A stretch of 64,000 nt of DNA from Nocardia cyriacigeorgica (lineage in GTDB: Bacteria; Actinomycetota; Actinomycetes; Mycobacteriales; Mycobacteriaceae), in assembly GCF_005863245.1 (NCBI RefSeq), contig NZ_VBUT01000002.1:310001-374000 (forward strand), read 5' to 3'. A program made the translations under genes and the position numbers. The notes under the pieces were generated by a model. It had not been told where the DNA came from. It searched no databases and saw nothing but the letters and a program-made list of their open reading frames with translations. Numbering within the stretch: the first letter of the stretch is position 1; the number at the start of each line of letters is the position of its first letter. This document shows, one piece after another, positions 42,399 to 53,400 of this stretch.

Positions 42399-44147
42399 GT
42401 GTCCGACTCCGTCCCGCGCCGCCGCGCCGCGCAACTGGCCTTCGACGAGCTCGACACCCCGCTCTACGACACCACCTTCGTGGTGGTCGACCTGGAGACC
42501 ACCGGCACCAGCCCGGACAACGATGCCATCACCGAGATCGGCGCGGTCAAGGTGCGCGGCGGCGAGGTGCTCGGGGAATTCGCCACCCTGGTCGATCCCG
42601 GCCGTGCCATTCCGCCCGCGGTCGTGCACGTCACCGGCATCACCACCGCCATGGTGTGCGCCGCGCCGCCCATCGAAGCGGTGCTGCCCGGCTTCCTCGA
42701 GTTCGCGGCGGGCGCGGTGCTCGTCGCGCACAACGCCCGATTCGATATGGCGTTCCTGCGGGCGGCGGCGGCGCGCTGCGGCACACCGTGGCCCGCCGCG
42801 CAGGTGGTGTGCACGGTTCGGCTGGCGCGGCGGGTGCTGGCCAGGGACGAGGCGCCGTCGGTGCGGCTGAGCGTGCTGGCGCGGGTGCTGGGGGCGAGCA
42901 CCGAGCCGACCCACCGCGCCCTCGCCGACGCCCGCGCCACCGTCGACGTGCTGCACGCGCTGATGGCGCGGGTGGGCAATCAGGGCGTGCACAGCCTCAC
43001 CGAGCTGATCGACTATCTGCCCGACGTGAGCTCGGGCCAGCGCGCCAAGCGCGGGCTGGCCGCCGATCTGCCCGCCCGGCCCGGCGTCTATCTGTTCCGC
43101 GGCCCGTCCGACGAAGTCCTCTATATAGGGACGGCGGTGAACCTGCGCCGCCGCGTCCGCAGCTACTTCACCGGCTCGGAGACCAGGGGCCGGATCAAGG
43201 AGATGGTCTCGCTGGCCACGCGCGTCGATCACGTCGAATGCGCGCACGGCCTGGAGGCGGGGGTGCGTGAGCTACGGCTGCTGATTGCGCATGCCCCGCC
43301 GTACAACCGGCGTTCGAAATTTCCCAAGCGAGGCTGGTGGATCACCCTTACCGACGAGCCGTTCCCGCGCTTGGCCATCGTGCGCAATCCTGCCGTCGAC
43401 GCGCTCGGGCCCTTCGGCGCCAGAGCCGACGCCGCGGATGTCGCGGCAACCATCGCCGAGTTCAGCGGCGTGCGCACCTGCACAACTCGGTTGTCGCGCA
43501 CCGCGATTCACGACTGCCCGCCCGCCGTCGTCGGTGGCTGCCCGGCGGCGGCCGATGGAATGGCCCGTAATAGTAGGGAATACGCGCCCGCGCCGGAGTC
43601 GGTGCGGGCGTTGTTCGCGGGCACCGATGACTCGGCCCTGGACGCAATGCTCGACCGCATCCGAACCCATTCCCGCGTCGAACATTTCGAGGCAGCGGCC
43701 CGGCTGCGCGACCGCACGGTGACGGTGATCCGCGCCCTGCACCGCACCCAGCGCCTGGCCGCCGTCGCCCGTATCGCCGAACTCGTCGCCGCGCACCCCG
43801 ACGGCGCGGGCGGCTGGGAGTTCGCGGTGATCCGCTACGGCCGCCTCGCGGGTGCGGGCACGGCCGCCAGGGGAGTGGCGCCCATGCCGGTGGTGGAGCG
43901 GATCGTGGCGGCCGCGGAAACTGTGGTCTGCGACGGTGATCTGTCGCCGCTGCGTGGCGGCTCGCCGGAGGAGGTGGGGTTGGTGGTGCGCTGGCTGGCC
44001 CGGCCGGGCGTGCGGATCGTGCGCACCAGCGAAGGCTACTGGGAACCGATGCGCGGTGCGGGCCGCCGGCTGGCCTGGGCGGCAGCGGCCGAGGCTGCGG
44101 TGGCGGGGGAGTCGGCGGCGCAGGATTACGAGCGCATGTCCGGCTGA
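42399..44147 (+). CDS. DEDD exonuclease fused to GIY-YIG (UvrC-like) nuclease
   Basis: A 582-residue two-domain nuclease, homologue of Rv2191. The N-terminal DnaQ-like exonuclease (about 25-190) has FVVVDLETTGTSP (Exo I, DxE), AHNARFDMAFL (Exo II) and HRALADARATVDVL (Exo III, DEDDh). The GIY-YIG domain begins at about 225 with RPGVYLFRGPSDEVLYIGTA and LRRRVRSYFTGSE, as in UvrC. The C-terminal part (EHFEAAARLRDRTVTVIRAL) resembles the UvrBC region. It may excise lesions or proofread; it resembles the Cho nuclease with an added exonuclease. GTG 42399 is supported by a -10 box seven bases upstream. Confidence 0.92.
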   Translation: MSDSVPRRRAAQLAFDELDTPLYDTTFVVVDLETTGTSPDNDAITEIGAVKVRGGEVLGEFATLVDPGRAIPPAVVHVTGITTAMVCAAPPIEAVLPGFLEFAAGAVLVAHNARFDMAFLRAAAARCGTPWPAAQVVCTVRLARRVLARDEAPSVRLSVLARVLGASTEPTHRALADARATVDVLHALMARVGNQGVHSLTELIDYLPDVSSGQRAKRGLAADLPARPGVYLFRGPSDEVLYIGTAVNLRRRVRSYFTGSETRGRIKEMVSLATRVDHVECAHGLEAGVRELRLLIAHAPPYNRRSKFPKRGWWITLTDEPFPRLAIVRNPAVDALGPFGARADAADVAATIAEFSGVRTCTTRLSRTAIHDCPPAVVGGCPAAADGMARNSREYAPAPESVRALFAGTDDSALDAMLDRIRTHSRVEHFEAAARLRDRTVTVIRALHRTQRLAAVARIAELVAAHPDGAGGWEFAVIRYGRLAGAGTAARGVAPMPVVERIVAAAETVVCDGDLSPLRGGSPEEVGLVVRWLARPGVRIVRTSEGYWEPMRGAGRRLAWAAAAEAAVAGESAAQDYERMSG

Positions 44148-44175
44148 GTGGCGACGAGCGACCGCGGGGATCTCC

Positions 44176-44181
44176 TAGGCT
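44176..44181 (+). promoter_or_regulatory. -10 box of a leaderless promoter for the Lrp-type gene
   Basis: TAGGCT seven bases before ATG 44189. Confidence 0.5.
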
Positions 44182-44188
44182 GAGGCCC

Positions 44189-44464
44189 ATGATTACCGCC
44201 ATCGTCATGATCAACGCCGCCAACGCTCGAATCCCCGAAACCGCGCAGGCGGTCGCCGATATCGAGGGCGTCAGCGAGGTCTATTCCTGCGCGGGCGATG
44301 TCGACCTCATCGCGGTGGTCCGGGTCCGCGACCACGAGCAGATCGCCGAGGTGGTGACCGGCCGCATCGATAAGACCGAGGGCGTCGTGCGGACCACCAC
44401 GCACATCGCGTTCAAGTCCTATTCGCGCGCCGACGTCGAAGCCGGGTTCTCGCTGGGCGAATAG
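44189..44464 (+). CDS. Stand-alone Lrp/AsnC effector-binding (RAM) domain
   Basis: A 91-residue protein consisting only of the RAM ligand-binding fold: AIVMINAANARIPETAQAVADIEGVSEVYSCAG, then VDLIAVVRVRDHEQIAEVV, then VVRTTTHIAFKSYSR. There is no DNA-binding helix-turn-helix. Such proteins bind amino acids as ring oligomers. It stands next to trpD in other actinobacteria as well (recalled), so a link with amino-acid sensing is plausible. Convergent with the small secreted-protein gene, only three bases between stops. Confidence 0.88.
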   Translation: MITAIVMINAANARIPETAQAVADIEGVSEVYSCAGDVDLIAVVRVRDHEQIAEVVTGRIDKTEGVVRTTTHIAFKSYSRADVEAGFSLGE

Positions 44465-44467
44465 AGG

Positions 44468-44761
44468 TCAGGGGACCTGGATCGACGTACCGACGACGGT
44501 GCGGACCTCGCGTGAGGTGAGCGTGGCGGTGATATCGCCGCGGCAGCCGCGCCCGTAGTACACGGTCACCGGCACGTCGGTGTGGTTTTCCACCTTCAAG
44601 CTGCGCGCGCCACCGCTGACCTCGAGGCAGCCGACGGGGTCGTGATGCACGGTGCCGTCGACGACGAGCCCGCCGCGCGCGGCGGCTGCGGGCCCGGCGC
44701 TCAGCACCACCACCAACGCGGCGAGCAGAGTGCCGGACACCACGGGCGCACCGTGCTTCAT
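44468..44761 (-). CDS. Small secreted protein, unknown function
   Basis: A 97-residue protein from ATG 44761 (six codons shorter than the longest frame). Signal peptide MKHGAPVVSGTLLAALVVVL, cleavage near AAA-RG. The mature 70 residues are beta-rich with two cysteines (VGCLEVSGG and GRGCRGDI) that could form a disulfide. I do not recognise the family. It is followed, leftward, by the end of the Lrp gene three bases away. No close partner. Confidence 0.65.
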   Translation of the reverse strand: MKHGAPVVSGTLLAALVVVLSAGPAAAARGGLVVDGTVHHDPVGCLEVSGGARSLKVENHTDVPVTVYYGRGCRGDITATLTSREVRTVVGTSIQVP

Positions 44762-44997
44762 GCCTACCTCCAGACCCACGATCGACGGTTGTCAGTGCGG
44801 GCGCGGGCGATCGCCTGCCCCGCGTGGGCAGGGCGGCGACTGCCGGGTATGCGCCGAGTCGTCCGATCAGGGCACGTCGATGTGCCTGGACGACCGCGCA
44901 ACTCTATAGCGCCGATCGACGGTTTGCCGGTCCAGGCAAGACCGGCGTTTCTCACCGGCACGCCGATTCATCGGCGACGGGCCGCCGGACGGCGCTA

Positions 44998-46059
44998 TCA
45001 GGCGTCGCCGAGGGTGTTGGTGAGCTTGGCCCAGCGATCCAGCAGCGCCGCCCCGCGCCCGCTGTCGATGGCCTCGGCGGCGCGTTCGACGGCGGCCGAC
45101 AGCTGATCGTCCAGATCGGCGTCCGGATCGCCCGCGCCCTGCGACAGGTCGTAGGCCACGATGGCGGCTGCCGAGTTCACCAGCACCGCATCGCGCACCG
45201 GCCCCGCCGTTCCGGCCAGCACATCGCGCGCGACACCGGCGTTGACCTGCGCGTCCCCGCCGCGCAACGCGTCGAGGTCGACCCGGGGGAAGCCGAGCCG
45301 CGTGGGATCGATGGTGGTCTCGCGCATCCGGCCACCGGAGACCACCCAGACGTCGGTGGTGGCGGAGGTGGTGATCTCGTCGAGTCCGTCGTTGCCGCGC
45401 ACCACCAGCGCGCTGCTGCCGCGCGCGGCGAACACCCCGGCGATCTTGGGCAGCAGATCGGCGAACGCGCAGCCCACCAGGCCCGCGCGCGGCTGGGCCG
45501 GGTTGGTGAGGGGGCCGAGCACGTTGAACACGGTCGGGATGCCGATTTCCTTGCGCGCGGGCCCGGCGAAACGCAGCGCGGGATGAAACAGCGGCGCGAA
45601 ACAGAACCCGATGCCGACCTCACGCACGCAGCGCGCCACCGATTCCGGGCCGAGCGCCAGGCGCACGCCGAGCGCTTCGAGCACGTCGGCGCCGCCGCTC
45701 TTGGAGGTGGCCGCGCGATTGCCGTGCTTGATGACCGGCACACCCGCCGCCGCCACGACGATCGACGACATCGTGGAGATGTTCACCGAGCCGGACCGGT
45801 CGCCGCCGGTGCCGACGATGTCGACCGCGTCGCCGTCGATATGGACCAGCCTGGCGTGCCCGAGCATGCCCGAAGCCAGGCCCGACAGCTCCTCGGCGGT
45901 CGGCCCCTTGATCTTGATCGCCACCCCGAACGCGGCGATCTGCGCCTGCGTCGCATTGTCGGAGAAGATCTCGTTGATCACCCATTCGGTGTCGTCCGCG
46001 GTCAGGTCGCCACCGTCGGCAAGGGTGCCGAGCACCTGGGGCCAGCTGCGCACGCTCAT
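44998..46059 (-). CDS. trpD: Anthranilate phosphoribosyltransferase
   Basis: TrpD joins anthranilate and PRPP in tryptophan synthesis. ATG 46059 has GGGAG six bases upstream (a start two codons earlier is possible), giving 353 residues. Motifs: the PRPP loop [36 protein letters not shown], the anthranilate site [24 protein letters not shown] and [13 protein letters not shown]. It is alone here, apart from other trp genes, as in mycobacteria (Rv2192c), and divergent from ctaE. Confidence 0.96.
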   Translation of the reverse strand: MSVRSWPQVLGTLADGGDLTADDTEWVINEIFSDNATQAQIAAFGVAIKIKGPTAEELSGLASGMLGHARLVHIDGDAVDIVGTGGDRSGSVNISTMSSIVVAAAGVPVIKHGNRAATSKSGGADVLEALGVRLALGPESVARCVREVGIGFCFAPLFHPALRFAGPARKEIGIPTVFNVLGPLTNPAQPRAGLVGCAFADLLPKIAGVFAARGSSALVVRGNDGLDEITTSATTDVWVVSGGRMRETTIDPTRLGFPRVDLDALRGGDAQVNAGVARDVLAGTAGPVRDAVLVNSAAAIVAYDLSQGAGDPDADLDDQLSAAVERAAEAIDSGRGAALLDRWAKLTNTLGDA

Positions 46060-46285
46060 CAACATCTCCCATCACACTGGTACGCCCAGCAGTCTCGTAG
46101 GGGACAACCCTAATGGGCTCCGGCGCGGGCGGTCTGTCGATATCTGTTCGCGCGACCCGTTCCGGCCTCCTGAACTTGATCTTCGCGACCCGATTTTCCG
46201 GCGTTCCCGCAGGCAGTGGCACAACCGAATCCGACACGCACAGGCAAGTTTCCTACCCGGGTACTGCTGTCGTACTACGACGAGT

Positions 46286-46291
46286 CATACT
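46286..46291 (+). promoter_or_regulatory. -10-like box before ctaE
   Basis: CATACT seven bases before GTG 46299, one base from the TANNNT pattern; supports a leaderless start. Confidence 0.35.
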
Positions 46292-46298
46292 TACCCCC

Positions 46299-46907
46299 GT
46301 GACGACCGCAGTAGGCACCCCAGGATCGGCCATTACCCAGCGTGTGCATTCGCTGAACCGGCCCAACATGGTCAGTGTCGGCACCATCATCTGGCTGTCC
46401 AGCGAGCTGATGTTCTTCGCCGGCCTGTTCGCGATGTACTTCGTCGCGCGTGCGCAGTCCACCGAGTGGCCGCCGGAGCCGACCGAGCTGAACATGAAGC
46501 TCGCCGTCCCGGTCACCGCCGTGCTGATCGCGTCGTCGTTCACCTGCCAGCTGGGTGTCTTCGCCGCGGAGCGCGGTGACGTCTTCGGCCTGCGCCGCTG
46601 GTACGTCCTCACCCTCGCCATGGGCACCTTCTTCGTGCTCGGCCAGGGCTACGAGTACTACAACCTCGTCCACGAGGGCACCTCGATCTCGAGCAGCTCC
46701 TACGGCTCGGTGTTCTACATCACCACCGGGTTCCACGGTCTGCACGTCATCGGTGGTCTGATCGCGTTCGTGTTCCTGCTGGTGCGCACCAAGCTGAGCA
46801 AGTTCACCCCGGCGCAGGCCACCGCCGCGATCGTCGTCTCCTACTACTGGCACTTCGTCGACATCGTCTGGATCGGGCTGTTCGCCACGATCTACTTCGT
46901 CCGCTGA
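46299..46907 (+). CDS. ctaE: Cytochrome c oxidase subunit III
   Basis: A 202-residue subunit III with five transmembrane helices. The GTG 46299 start gives [30 protein letters not shown], matching the mycobacterial CtaE N-terminus as I recall it. Conserved [15 protein letters not shown] and [15 protein letters not shown] segments are typical. It begins the ctaE-qcrC-qcrA-qcrB operon; ctaC-ctaF lie 18 kb away and ctaD (subunit I) is not in the window. Confidence 0.96.
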   Translation: MTTAVGTPGSAITQRVHSLNRPNMVSVGTIIWLSSELMFFAGLFAMYFVARAQSTEWPPEPTELNMKLAVPVTAVLIASSFTCQLGVFAAERGDVFGLRRWYVLTLAMGTFFVLGQGYEYYNLVHEGTSISSSSYGSVFYITTGFHGLHVIGGLIAFVFLLVRTKLSKFTPAQATAAIVVSYYWHFVDIVWIGLFATIYFVR

Positions 46908-46965
46908 CCCGGGCTCAGTGGAAGCTTTTGCACCAGTCGGTTCCGTCTACTCCAAAGGGACACAG

Positions 46966-47829
46966 ATGAGTTCATCTCCCCCATCAGCGCCAGAGCCCGC
47001 CAGCCCCGGGCACGGCCAGGCCAGCAAGACGCGCAGGCAGCGCCGCGTCCGCCGCCGCATCGCGGGCGGGCTCGCGCTTCTGGTGGGTCTCGTCGGAGCC
47101 GGCTTTCTCGCCTCGGCCCTCACTCCCGACCCGCAGATCGCGACGGCCAACGAGGACACCTCGGCGCTGATCCGTGAGGGCCAGCAGCTGTATGAGACCT
47201 CCTGCATCACCTGCCACGGCGCGAACCTGCAGGGTGTCGAGGATCGCGGTCCCAGCCTGATCGGTGTCGGCGAGGCCGCGGTGTACTTCCAGGTGTCGTC
47301 GGGTCGTATGCCGATGACCCGCAACGAGGCCCAGGCCGAGCGCAAGCCCGTCAAGTTCGACGCCCACCAGACCGACGCCATCGGCGCCTACGTGGCGGCC
47401 AACGGCGGCGGCCCCACCGTGGTCCGCAACGCCGACGGCACCATCGCCCAGGAATCGCTGCGCGGCGACGACATCGCCCGCGGTAGCGAGCTGTTCCGGA
47501 TGAACTGCGCCTCCTGCCACAACTTCACCGGCCGTGGTGGCGCGCTGTCGTCGGGTAAGTTCGCGCCGCCGCTCGAGCCCGCCTCCGAGCAGCAGATCTA
47601 CGCCGCGATGCTCACCGGCCCGCAGAACATGCCGAAATTCTCCGACCGGCAGCTGAGCCCGGAGGAGAAGCGCGACATCATCGCCTACGTCAAGGACTCG
47701 ATGGAGGCCAAGGCGCCCGGCGGTTACGGCCTCGGCGGCTTCGGCCCCGCGACCGAGGGCCTGGCCATCTGGGTCGTCGGCATCGTGCTGACCGTCGGCG
47801 CCGCGATGTGGATCGGATCCCGGTCATGA
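46966..47829 (+). CDS. qcrC: Cytochrome bcc complex, di-haem cytochrome c subunit
   Basis: A 287-residue membrane-bound di-haem cytochrome cc that passes electrons from the Rieske protein to the CuA centre without a soluble cytochrome c. Two haem motifs, CITCH and CASCH, with later methionines for axial ligation (MPMTRNE, MPKFS). An N-terminal basic anchor ([20 protein letters not shown]) and a C-terminal helix ([19 protein letters not shown]) fix it to the membrane. ATG 46966 has AAAGGGA upstream. Its stop overlaps the qcrA ATG (ATGA). Confidence 0.96.
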   Translation: MSSSPPSAPEPASPGHGQASKTRRQRRVRRRIAGGLALLVGLVGAGFLASALTPDPQIATANEDTSALIREGQQLYETSCITCHGANLQGVEDRGPSLIGVGEAAVYFQVSSGRMPMTRNEAQAERKPVKFDAHQTDAIGAYVAANGGGPTVVRNADGTIAQESLRGDDIARGSELFRMNCASCHNFTGRGGALSSGKFAPPLEPASEQQIYAAMLTGPQNMPKFSDRQLSPEEKRDIIAYVKDSMEAKAPGGYGLGGFGPATEGLAIWVVGIVLTVGAAMWIGSRS

Positions 47830-49034
47830 CAGATAAGAAGGAGCGAGACGACATGGGGCGCCCGGATGAGGGATCCAGTGCCGAGCCGTCGAAAGAGACG
47901 GTGAAGCCCACCGGCCACGCCGCCGCGGAGCCCACCGAGGCCGAGCTGGACGCGATGTCGCGTGACGAGCTGGTCAAGCTCGGCACCGAGATGGACGGCG
48001 TCGACGTCGCCTACCGGCGCGAGCGGTTCCCGGTTCCGGGCACCCGCGCCGAGAAGCGCGCCGAGCGTCAGGTGGCGCTGTGGTTCGCCATCTCCGGTCT
48101 GGCCGCCGCCGCGCTGGTCGGTGTGTTCCTGTTCTGGCCGTGGGAGTACAAGGGCAAGGAGTCCGACGGACACGGCCTGTACTCGCTGGCCACCCCGCTG
48201 TACGGCATCACCTTCGGTGTCTCGATCCTGGCGATCGGCATCGCGGTCGTGCTGATCCGCAAGAAGTTCATCCCGGCCGAGCTGTCCATCCAGGAGCGCC
48301 ACGACGGCCGCTCCAGCGAGGTCGACCGCCGCACCCTGGTGGCTGAGCTGCAGGACGCGCTCGACACCTCCACGCTGGGTCGCCGCAAGATGATCACCCG
48401 CACCGCGGGCGCCGGCCTCGGCATCGTCGGTCTGGGTTCGGCCGCGCTGTTCGTCGGCGGCATGATCAAGAACCCGTGGGCCAAGGGCGACAAGTCGCCG
48501 CTGTGGGTGTCGGGCTGGACCCCGGACTGGGAGGGCCAGACCATCTACCTGCGCCGCGACACCGGCCGTCCCGAGGACATCGTGCTGGTGCGTCCGGAGG
48601 ACCTGGACGCGGGCGGCATGGAGACGGTGTTCCCGTGGAAGGAAGTCTGGCGCGGTGACGAGCACGCGACCCTGCAGTCGCTGCGCGGTATCCGCAACGC
48701 CGTCATGCTGATCCGGCTGCGCACCGAGGACGCGCAGAAGGCGATCAAGCGTAAGGGCCAGGAGAGCTTCAACTTCGGCGACTACTTCGCCTACTCGAAG
48801 ATCTGCACCCACCTCGGTTGCCCGACCTCGCTCTACGAGCAGCAGACCAACCGGATCCTGTGCCCCTGCCACCAGTCGCAGTTCTCGGCGACCGAATGGG
48901 GTAAGCCGGTCTTCGGTCCGGCCGCCCGGGCGCTGCCGCAGCTGCCGATCACCGTCAACTCCGAGGGCTTCCTGGTCGCCAACGGCGACTTCATCGAGCC
49001 GCTCGGCCCGGCCTTCTGGGAGCGTCGTTCATGA
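47826..49034 (+). CDS. qcrA: Cytochrome bcc complex, Rieske iron-sulfur subunit
   Basis: A 402-residue actinobacterial QcrA, longer than canonical Rieske proteins because of a charged N-terminal extension and three transmembrane helices ([57 protein letters not shown]). The C-terminal 2Fe-2S domain has the ligand pairs CTHLGC and CPCHQSQF. It transfers electrons from quinol to the haem c subunit. Start and stop overlap qcrC and qcrB by four bases each. Confidence 0.96.
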   Translation: MTDKKERDDMGRPDEGSSAEPSKETVKPTGHAAAEPTEAELDAMSRDELVKLGTEMDGVDVAYRRERFPVPGTRAEKRAERQVALWFAISGLAAAALVGVFLFWPWEYKGKESDGHGLYSLATPLYGITFGVSILAIGIAVVLIRKKFIPAELSIQERHDGRSSEVDRRTLVAELQDALDTSTLGRRKMITRTAGAGLGIVGLGSAALFVGGMIKNPWAKGDKSPLWVSGWTPDWEGQTIYLRRDTGRPEDIVLVRPEDLDAGGMETVFPWKEVWRGDEHATLQSLRGIRNAVMLIRLRTEDAQKAIKRKGQESFNFGDYFAYSKICTHLGCPTSLYEQQTNRILCPCHQSQFSATEWGKPVFGPAARALPQLPITVNSEGFLVANGDFIEPLGPAFWERRS

Positions 49035-50674
49035 GTTCTCCATCAGCAATCGGCCGGAAGGTCGGTGCCCACGCCGACGCCGTGGACGAGCGCTACCGCG
49101 CCGCCGCGTTCATGCGCCGCTCGATCAACAAGGTCTTCCCGACGCACTGGTCGTTCCTGCTGGGTGAGATCGCGCTCTACGCGTTCATCATCCTGCTGCT
49201 GTCGGGTGTGTACCTGACGCTGTACTTCGATCCGTCGATGAGCCACGTCGTCTATGACGGCGCCTACCAGCCGCTGCGCGGTGTGGGTATGTCGCGGGCG
49301 TATGAGACGGCGCTGAACATCTCGTTCGAGGTGCGTGGTGGCCTGTTCGTGCGGCAGGTGCATCACTGGGCGGCGCTGCTGTTCGCGGCCTCGATCATCG
49401 TGCACCTGCTGCGCATCTTCTTCACCGGCGCGTTCCGCAAGCCGCGCGAGGCGAACTGGGTGATCGGTTCGCTGCTGCTGATCATGGCGATGTTCGAGGG
49501 CTTCTTCGGCTACTCGCTGCCCGACGACCTGCTGTCGGGTACCGGCCTGCGGGCCGCGTTCTCCGGCATCACCATCGGTGTGCCGGTGGTGGGTACCTGG
49601 TTGCACTGGCTGATGTTCGGCGGCGACTTCCCGGGCGAGATCATCATCCCGCGCCTCTACATCGCGCATGTGCTGCTGTTCCCGGGCATCATGCTGGCGC
49701 TGATCGCGGCGCACGTGGCTATCGTCTGGTACCAGAAGCACACCCAGTTCCCCGGACCCGGCCGCACCGAGAACAATGTCGTCGGTGCCCGCATCGTGCC
49801 GGTGTTCGCCGCGGACCAGGGCGCGTTCTTCGCCTTCACCCTCGGCTTCGTCGGCATCATGGGCGGCGTCCTGCAGATCAACCCGATCTGGAACCTGGGG
49901 CCGTACAACCCTTCGCAGGTTTCGGCCGGTTCGCAGCCCGACTTCTACATGATGTGGACCGACGGTATGGCGCGTCTGATGCCGCCGTGGGAGCTGTACC
50001 TGGGCCGCTACACCGTGCCCGCGGTGTTCTGGGTCGCGCTGGTGATGGGCTTGGTGTTCACCCTGCTGATCGCCTACCCGTGGATCGAGAAGCGGCTCAC
50101 CAAGGACACCGCCAACCACAACCTGTTGCAGCGTCCGCGCGATGTGCCGGTGCGTACCGCCATCGGCGCCATGGCGATCACCTTCTACGTGATCCTGACC
50201 CTGGCCTGCGTCAACGACATCATCTCGTTGAAGTTCGACATCTCGCTGAACGCCACCACCTGGGTCGGTCGTATCGGTCTGCTGGTCGGCCCGCCGATCG
50301 CGTACTTCCTGACCTACCGGTTCTGCATCGGCCTGCAGCGCAGTGACCGGGCGGTGCTCGAGCACGGCATCGAGACCGGCGTGATCAAGCGGCTGCCGCA
50401 CGGTGAGTACATCGAGGTGCATCAGCCGCTGGGCCCGGTCGACGAGCACGGCCACCCGATCCCGCTGGAGTATCAGGGTGCCCCGGTGCCCAAGAAGATG
50501 AACCAGCTGGGTTCGGCCGGCCAGCCCGGCACCGGCAGCTTCCTGCGCCCGGATCCGTGGCAGGAGAGCGAGCAGCACTTCGCCACCGAGCTGGAGGAGG
50601 AGCACAAGCAGCTCGCGGTGCTGAAGAAGGCACAGGAGAACGCCAACGGTCACGGTGGCAAGCACAGCCACTGA
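49031..50674 (+). CDS. qcrB: Cytochrome bcc complex, cytochrome b subunit
   Basis: A 547-residue cytochrome b with eight or more transmembrane helices. Haem-ligand histidine region [23 protein letters not shown], the [15 protein letters not shown] segment, and the Qo region with [13 protein letters not shown] in place of PEW-type residues. The C-terminal extension is polar and Glu/His-rich ([14 protein letters not shown]). It is the target of drugs such as telacebec in mycobacteria. It ends 13 bases before a perfect palindromic terminator. Confidence 0.96.
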   Translation: MSSPSAIGRKVGAHADAVDERYRAAAFMRRSINKVFPTHWSFLLGEIALYAFIILLLSGVYLTLYFDPSMSHVVYDGAYQPLRGVGMSRAYETALNISFEVRGGLFVRQVHHWAALLFAASIIVHLLRIFFTGAFRKPREANWVIGSLLLIMAMFEGFFGYSLPDDLLSGTGLRAAFSGITIGVPVVGTWLHWLMFGGDFPGEIIIPRLYIAHVLLFPGIMLALIAAHVAIVWYQKHTQFPGPGRTENNVVGARIVPVFAADQGAFFAFTLGFVGIMGGVLQINPIWNLGPYNPSQVSAGSQPDFYMMWTDGMARLMPPWELYLGRYTVPAVFWVALVMGLVFTLLIAYPWIEKRLTKDTANHNLLQRPRDVPVRTAIGAMAITFYVILTLACVNDIISLKFDISLNATTWVGRIGLLVGPPIAYFLTYRFCIGLQRSDRAVLEHGIETGVIKRLPHGEYIEVHQPLGPVDEHGHPIPLEYQGAPVPKKMNQLGSAGQPGTGSFLRPDPWQESEQHFATELEEEHKQLAVLKKAQENANGHGGKHSH

Positions 50675-52825
<2,151 letters not shown>

Positions 52826-52845
52826 TCACCGGACGGTGAGGCTGG

Positions 52846-52884
52846 TTCACCCGGTCGGCGCGTCGGAAGCGCCGGCCGGGTGAA
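52846..52884. terminator. Bidirectional hairpin between aroG and the Rv2175c-type gene
   Basis: Arms 52846-52861 and 52869-52884, 16 bp with a single mismatch, loop of seven bases. Confidence 0.8.
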
Positions 52885-52905
52885 CGTCATCAACAGGGGT
52901 GGCGA

Positions 52906-53274
52906 TCAGAAGGGTTCGGCGGCGGCCCGGCGCAGCACCTCGCGGGCCAGCGGGCCGTGCAGCGCCTCGACCGGCTTACCGGGCAGGGAATCGTCGTCGG
53001 TGAAGATCCACTCCAGGATCTCCTCATCGGTGTACTTGGCATCACGCATGACGGTGATCAGGCCGGGGAGAAACCTGATCACGTTGCCGTCTTTGTCGAA
53101 GAAGATCTCCGGAACACCGGCCACGCCGTCACGGCGGACGGCCAGGAGTTGATGGTCGCGCAGCATCTGATGCACCCTGGTCACCACGATGCCGAGCCGT
53201 TCTGCCACGTCGGGAAGTGACAACAGGGTCACCGAGGCGGGCAGAACATCGTCACTGCAGGGAAATGCGCTCAC
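52906..53274 (-). CDS. Rv2175c-type DNA-binding protein, likely PknL substrate
   Basis: A 122-residue protein. GTG 53274 follows TACCGT by seven bases. A helix-turn-helix lies at about 17-45 (LLSLPDVAERLGIVVTRVHQMLRDHQLLAVRR), then IFFDKDGNVIRFLPGLITVMRDAKYTDEEILEWIFTDDDSL, closely matching Rv2175c as I recall it. That protein is phosphorylated by PknL at an N-terminal Thr and binds DNA (established in M. tuberculosis). Here the N-terminus (SAFPCSDDVLPASVTLL) keeps one Thr. The divergent neighbour is pknL itself. Confidence 0.9.
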   Translation of the reverse strand: MSAFPCSDDVLPASVTLLSLPDVAERLGIVVTRVHQMLRDHQLLAVRRDGVAGVPEIFFDKDGNVIRFLPGLITVMRDAKYTDEEILEWIFTDDDSLPGKPVEALHGPLAREVLRRAAAEPF

Positions 53275-53281
53275 CCGGATA

Positions 53282-53287
53282 ACGGTA
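53282..53287 (-). promoter_or_regulatory. -10 box of a leaderless promoter for the Rv2175c-type gene
   Basis: TACCGT on the minus strand, seven bases before GTG 53274. Confidence 0.55.
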
Positions 53288-53400
53288 GACGTTGCCCGCG
53301 ACCACGTCGTGAGACACCCGGGGGCGTTCGGTCGATACCATCGTGGGGGCCGCAGAGCGCGGCTGCTCTTGTCGCGCGCAGCGAGGGGTGGAGAGGGTTT

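Noticed and set aside
49043..50671. A minus-strand open frame of 542 codons
   Set aside because: Antisense to qcrB; His/Gln/Arg-rich shadow.
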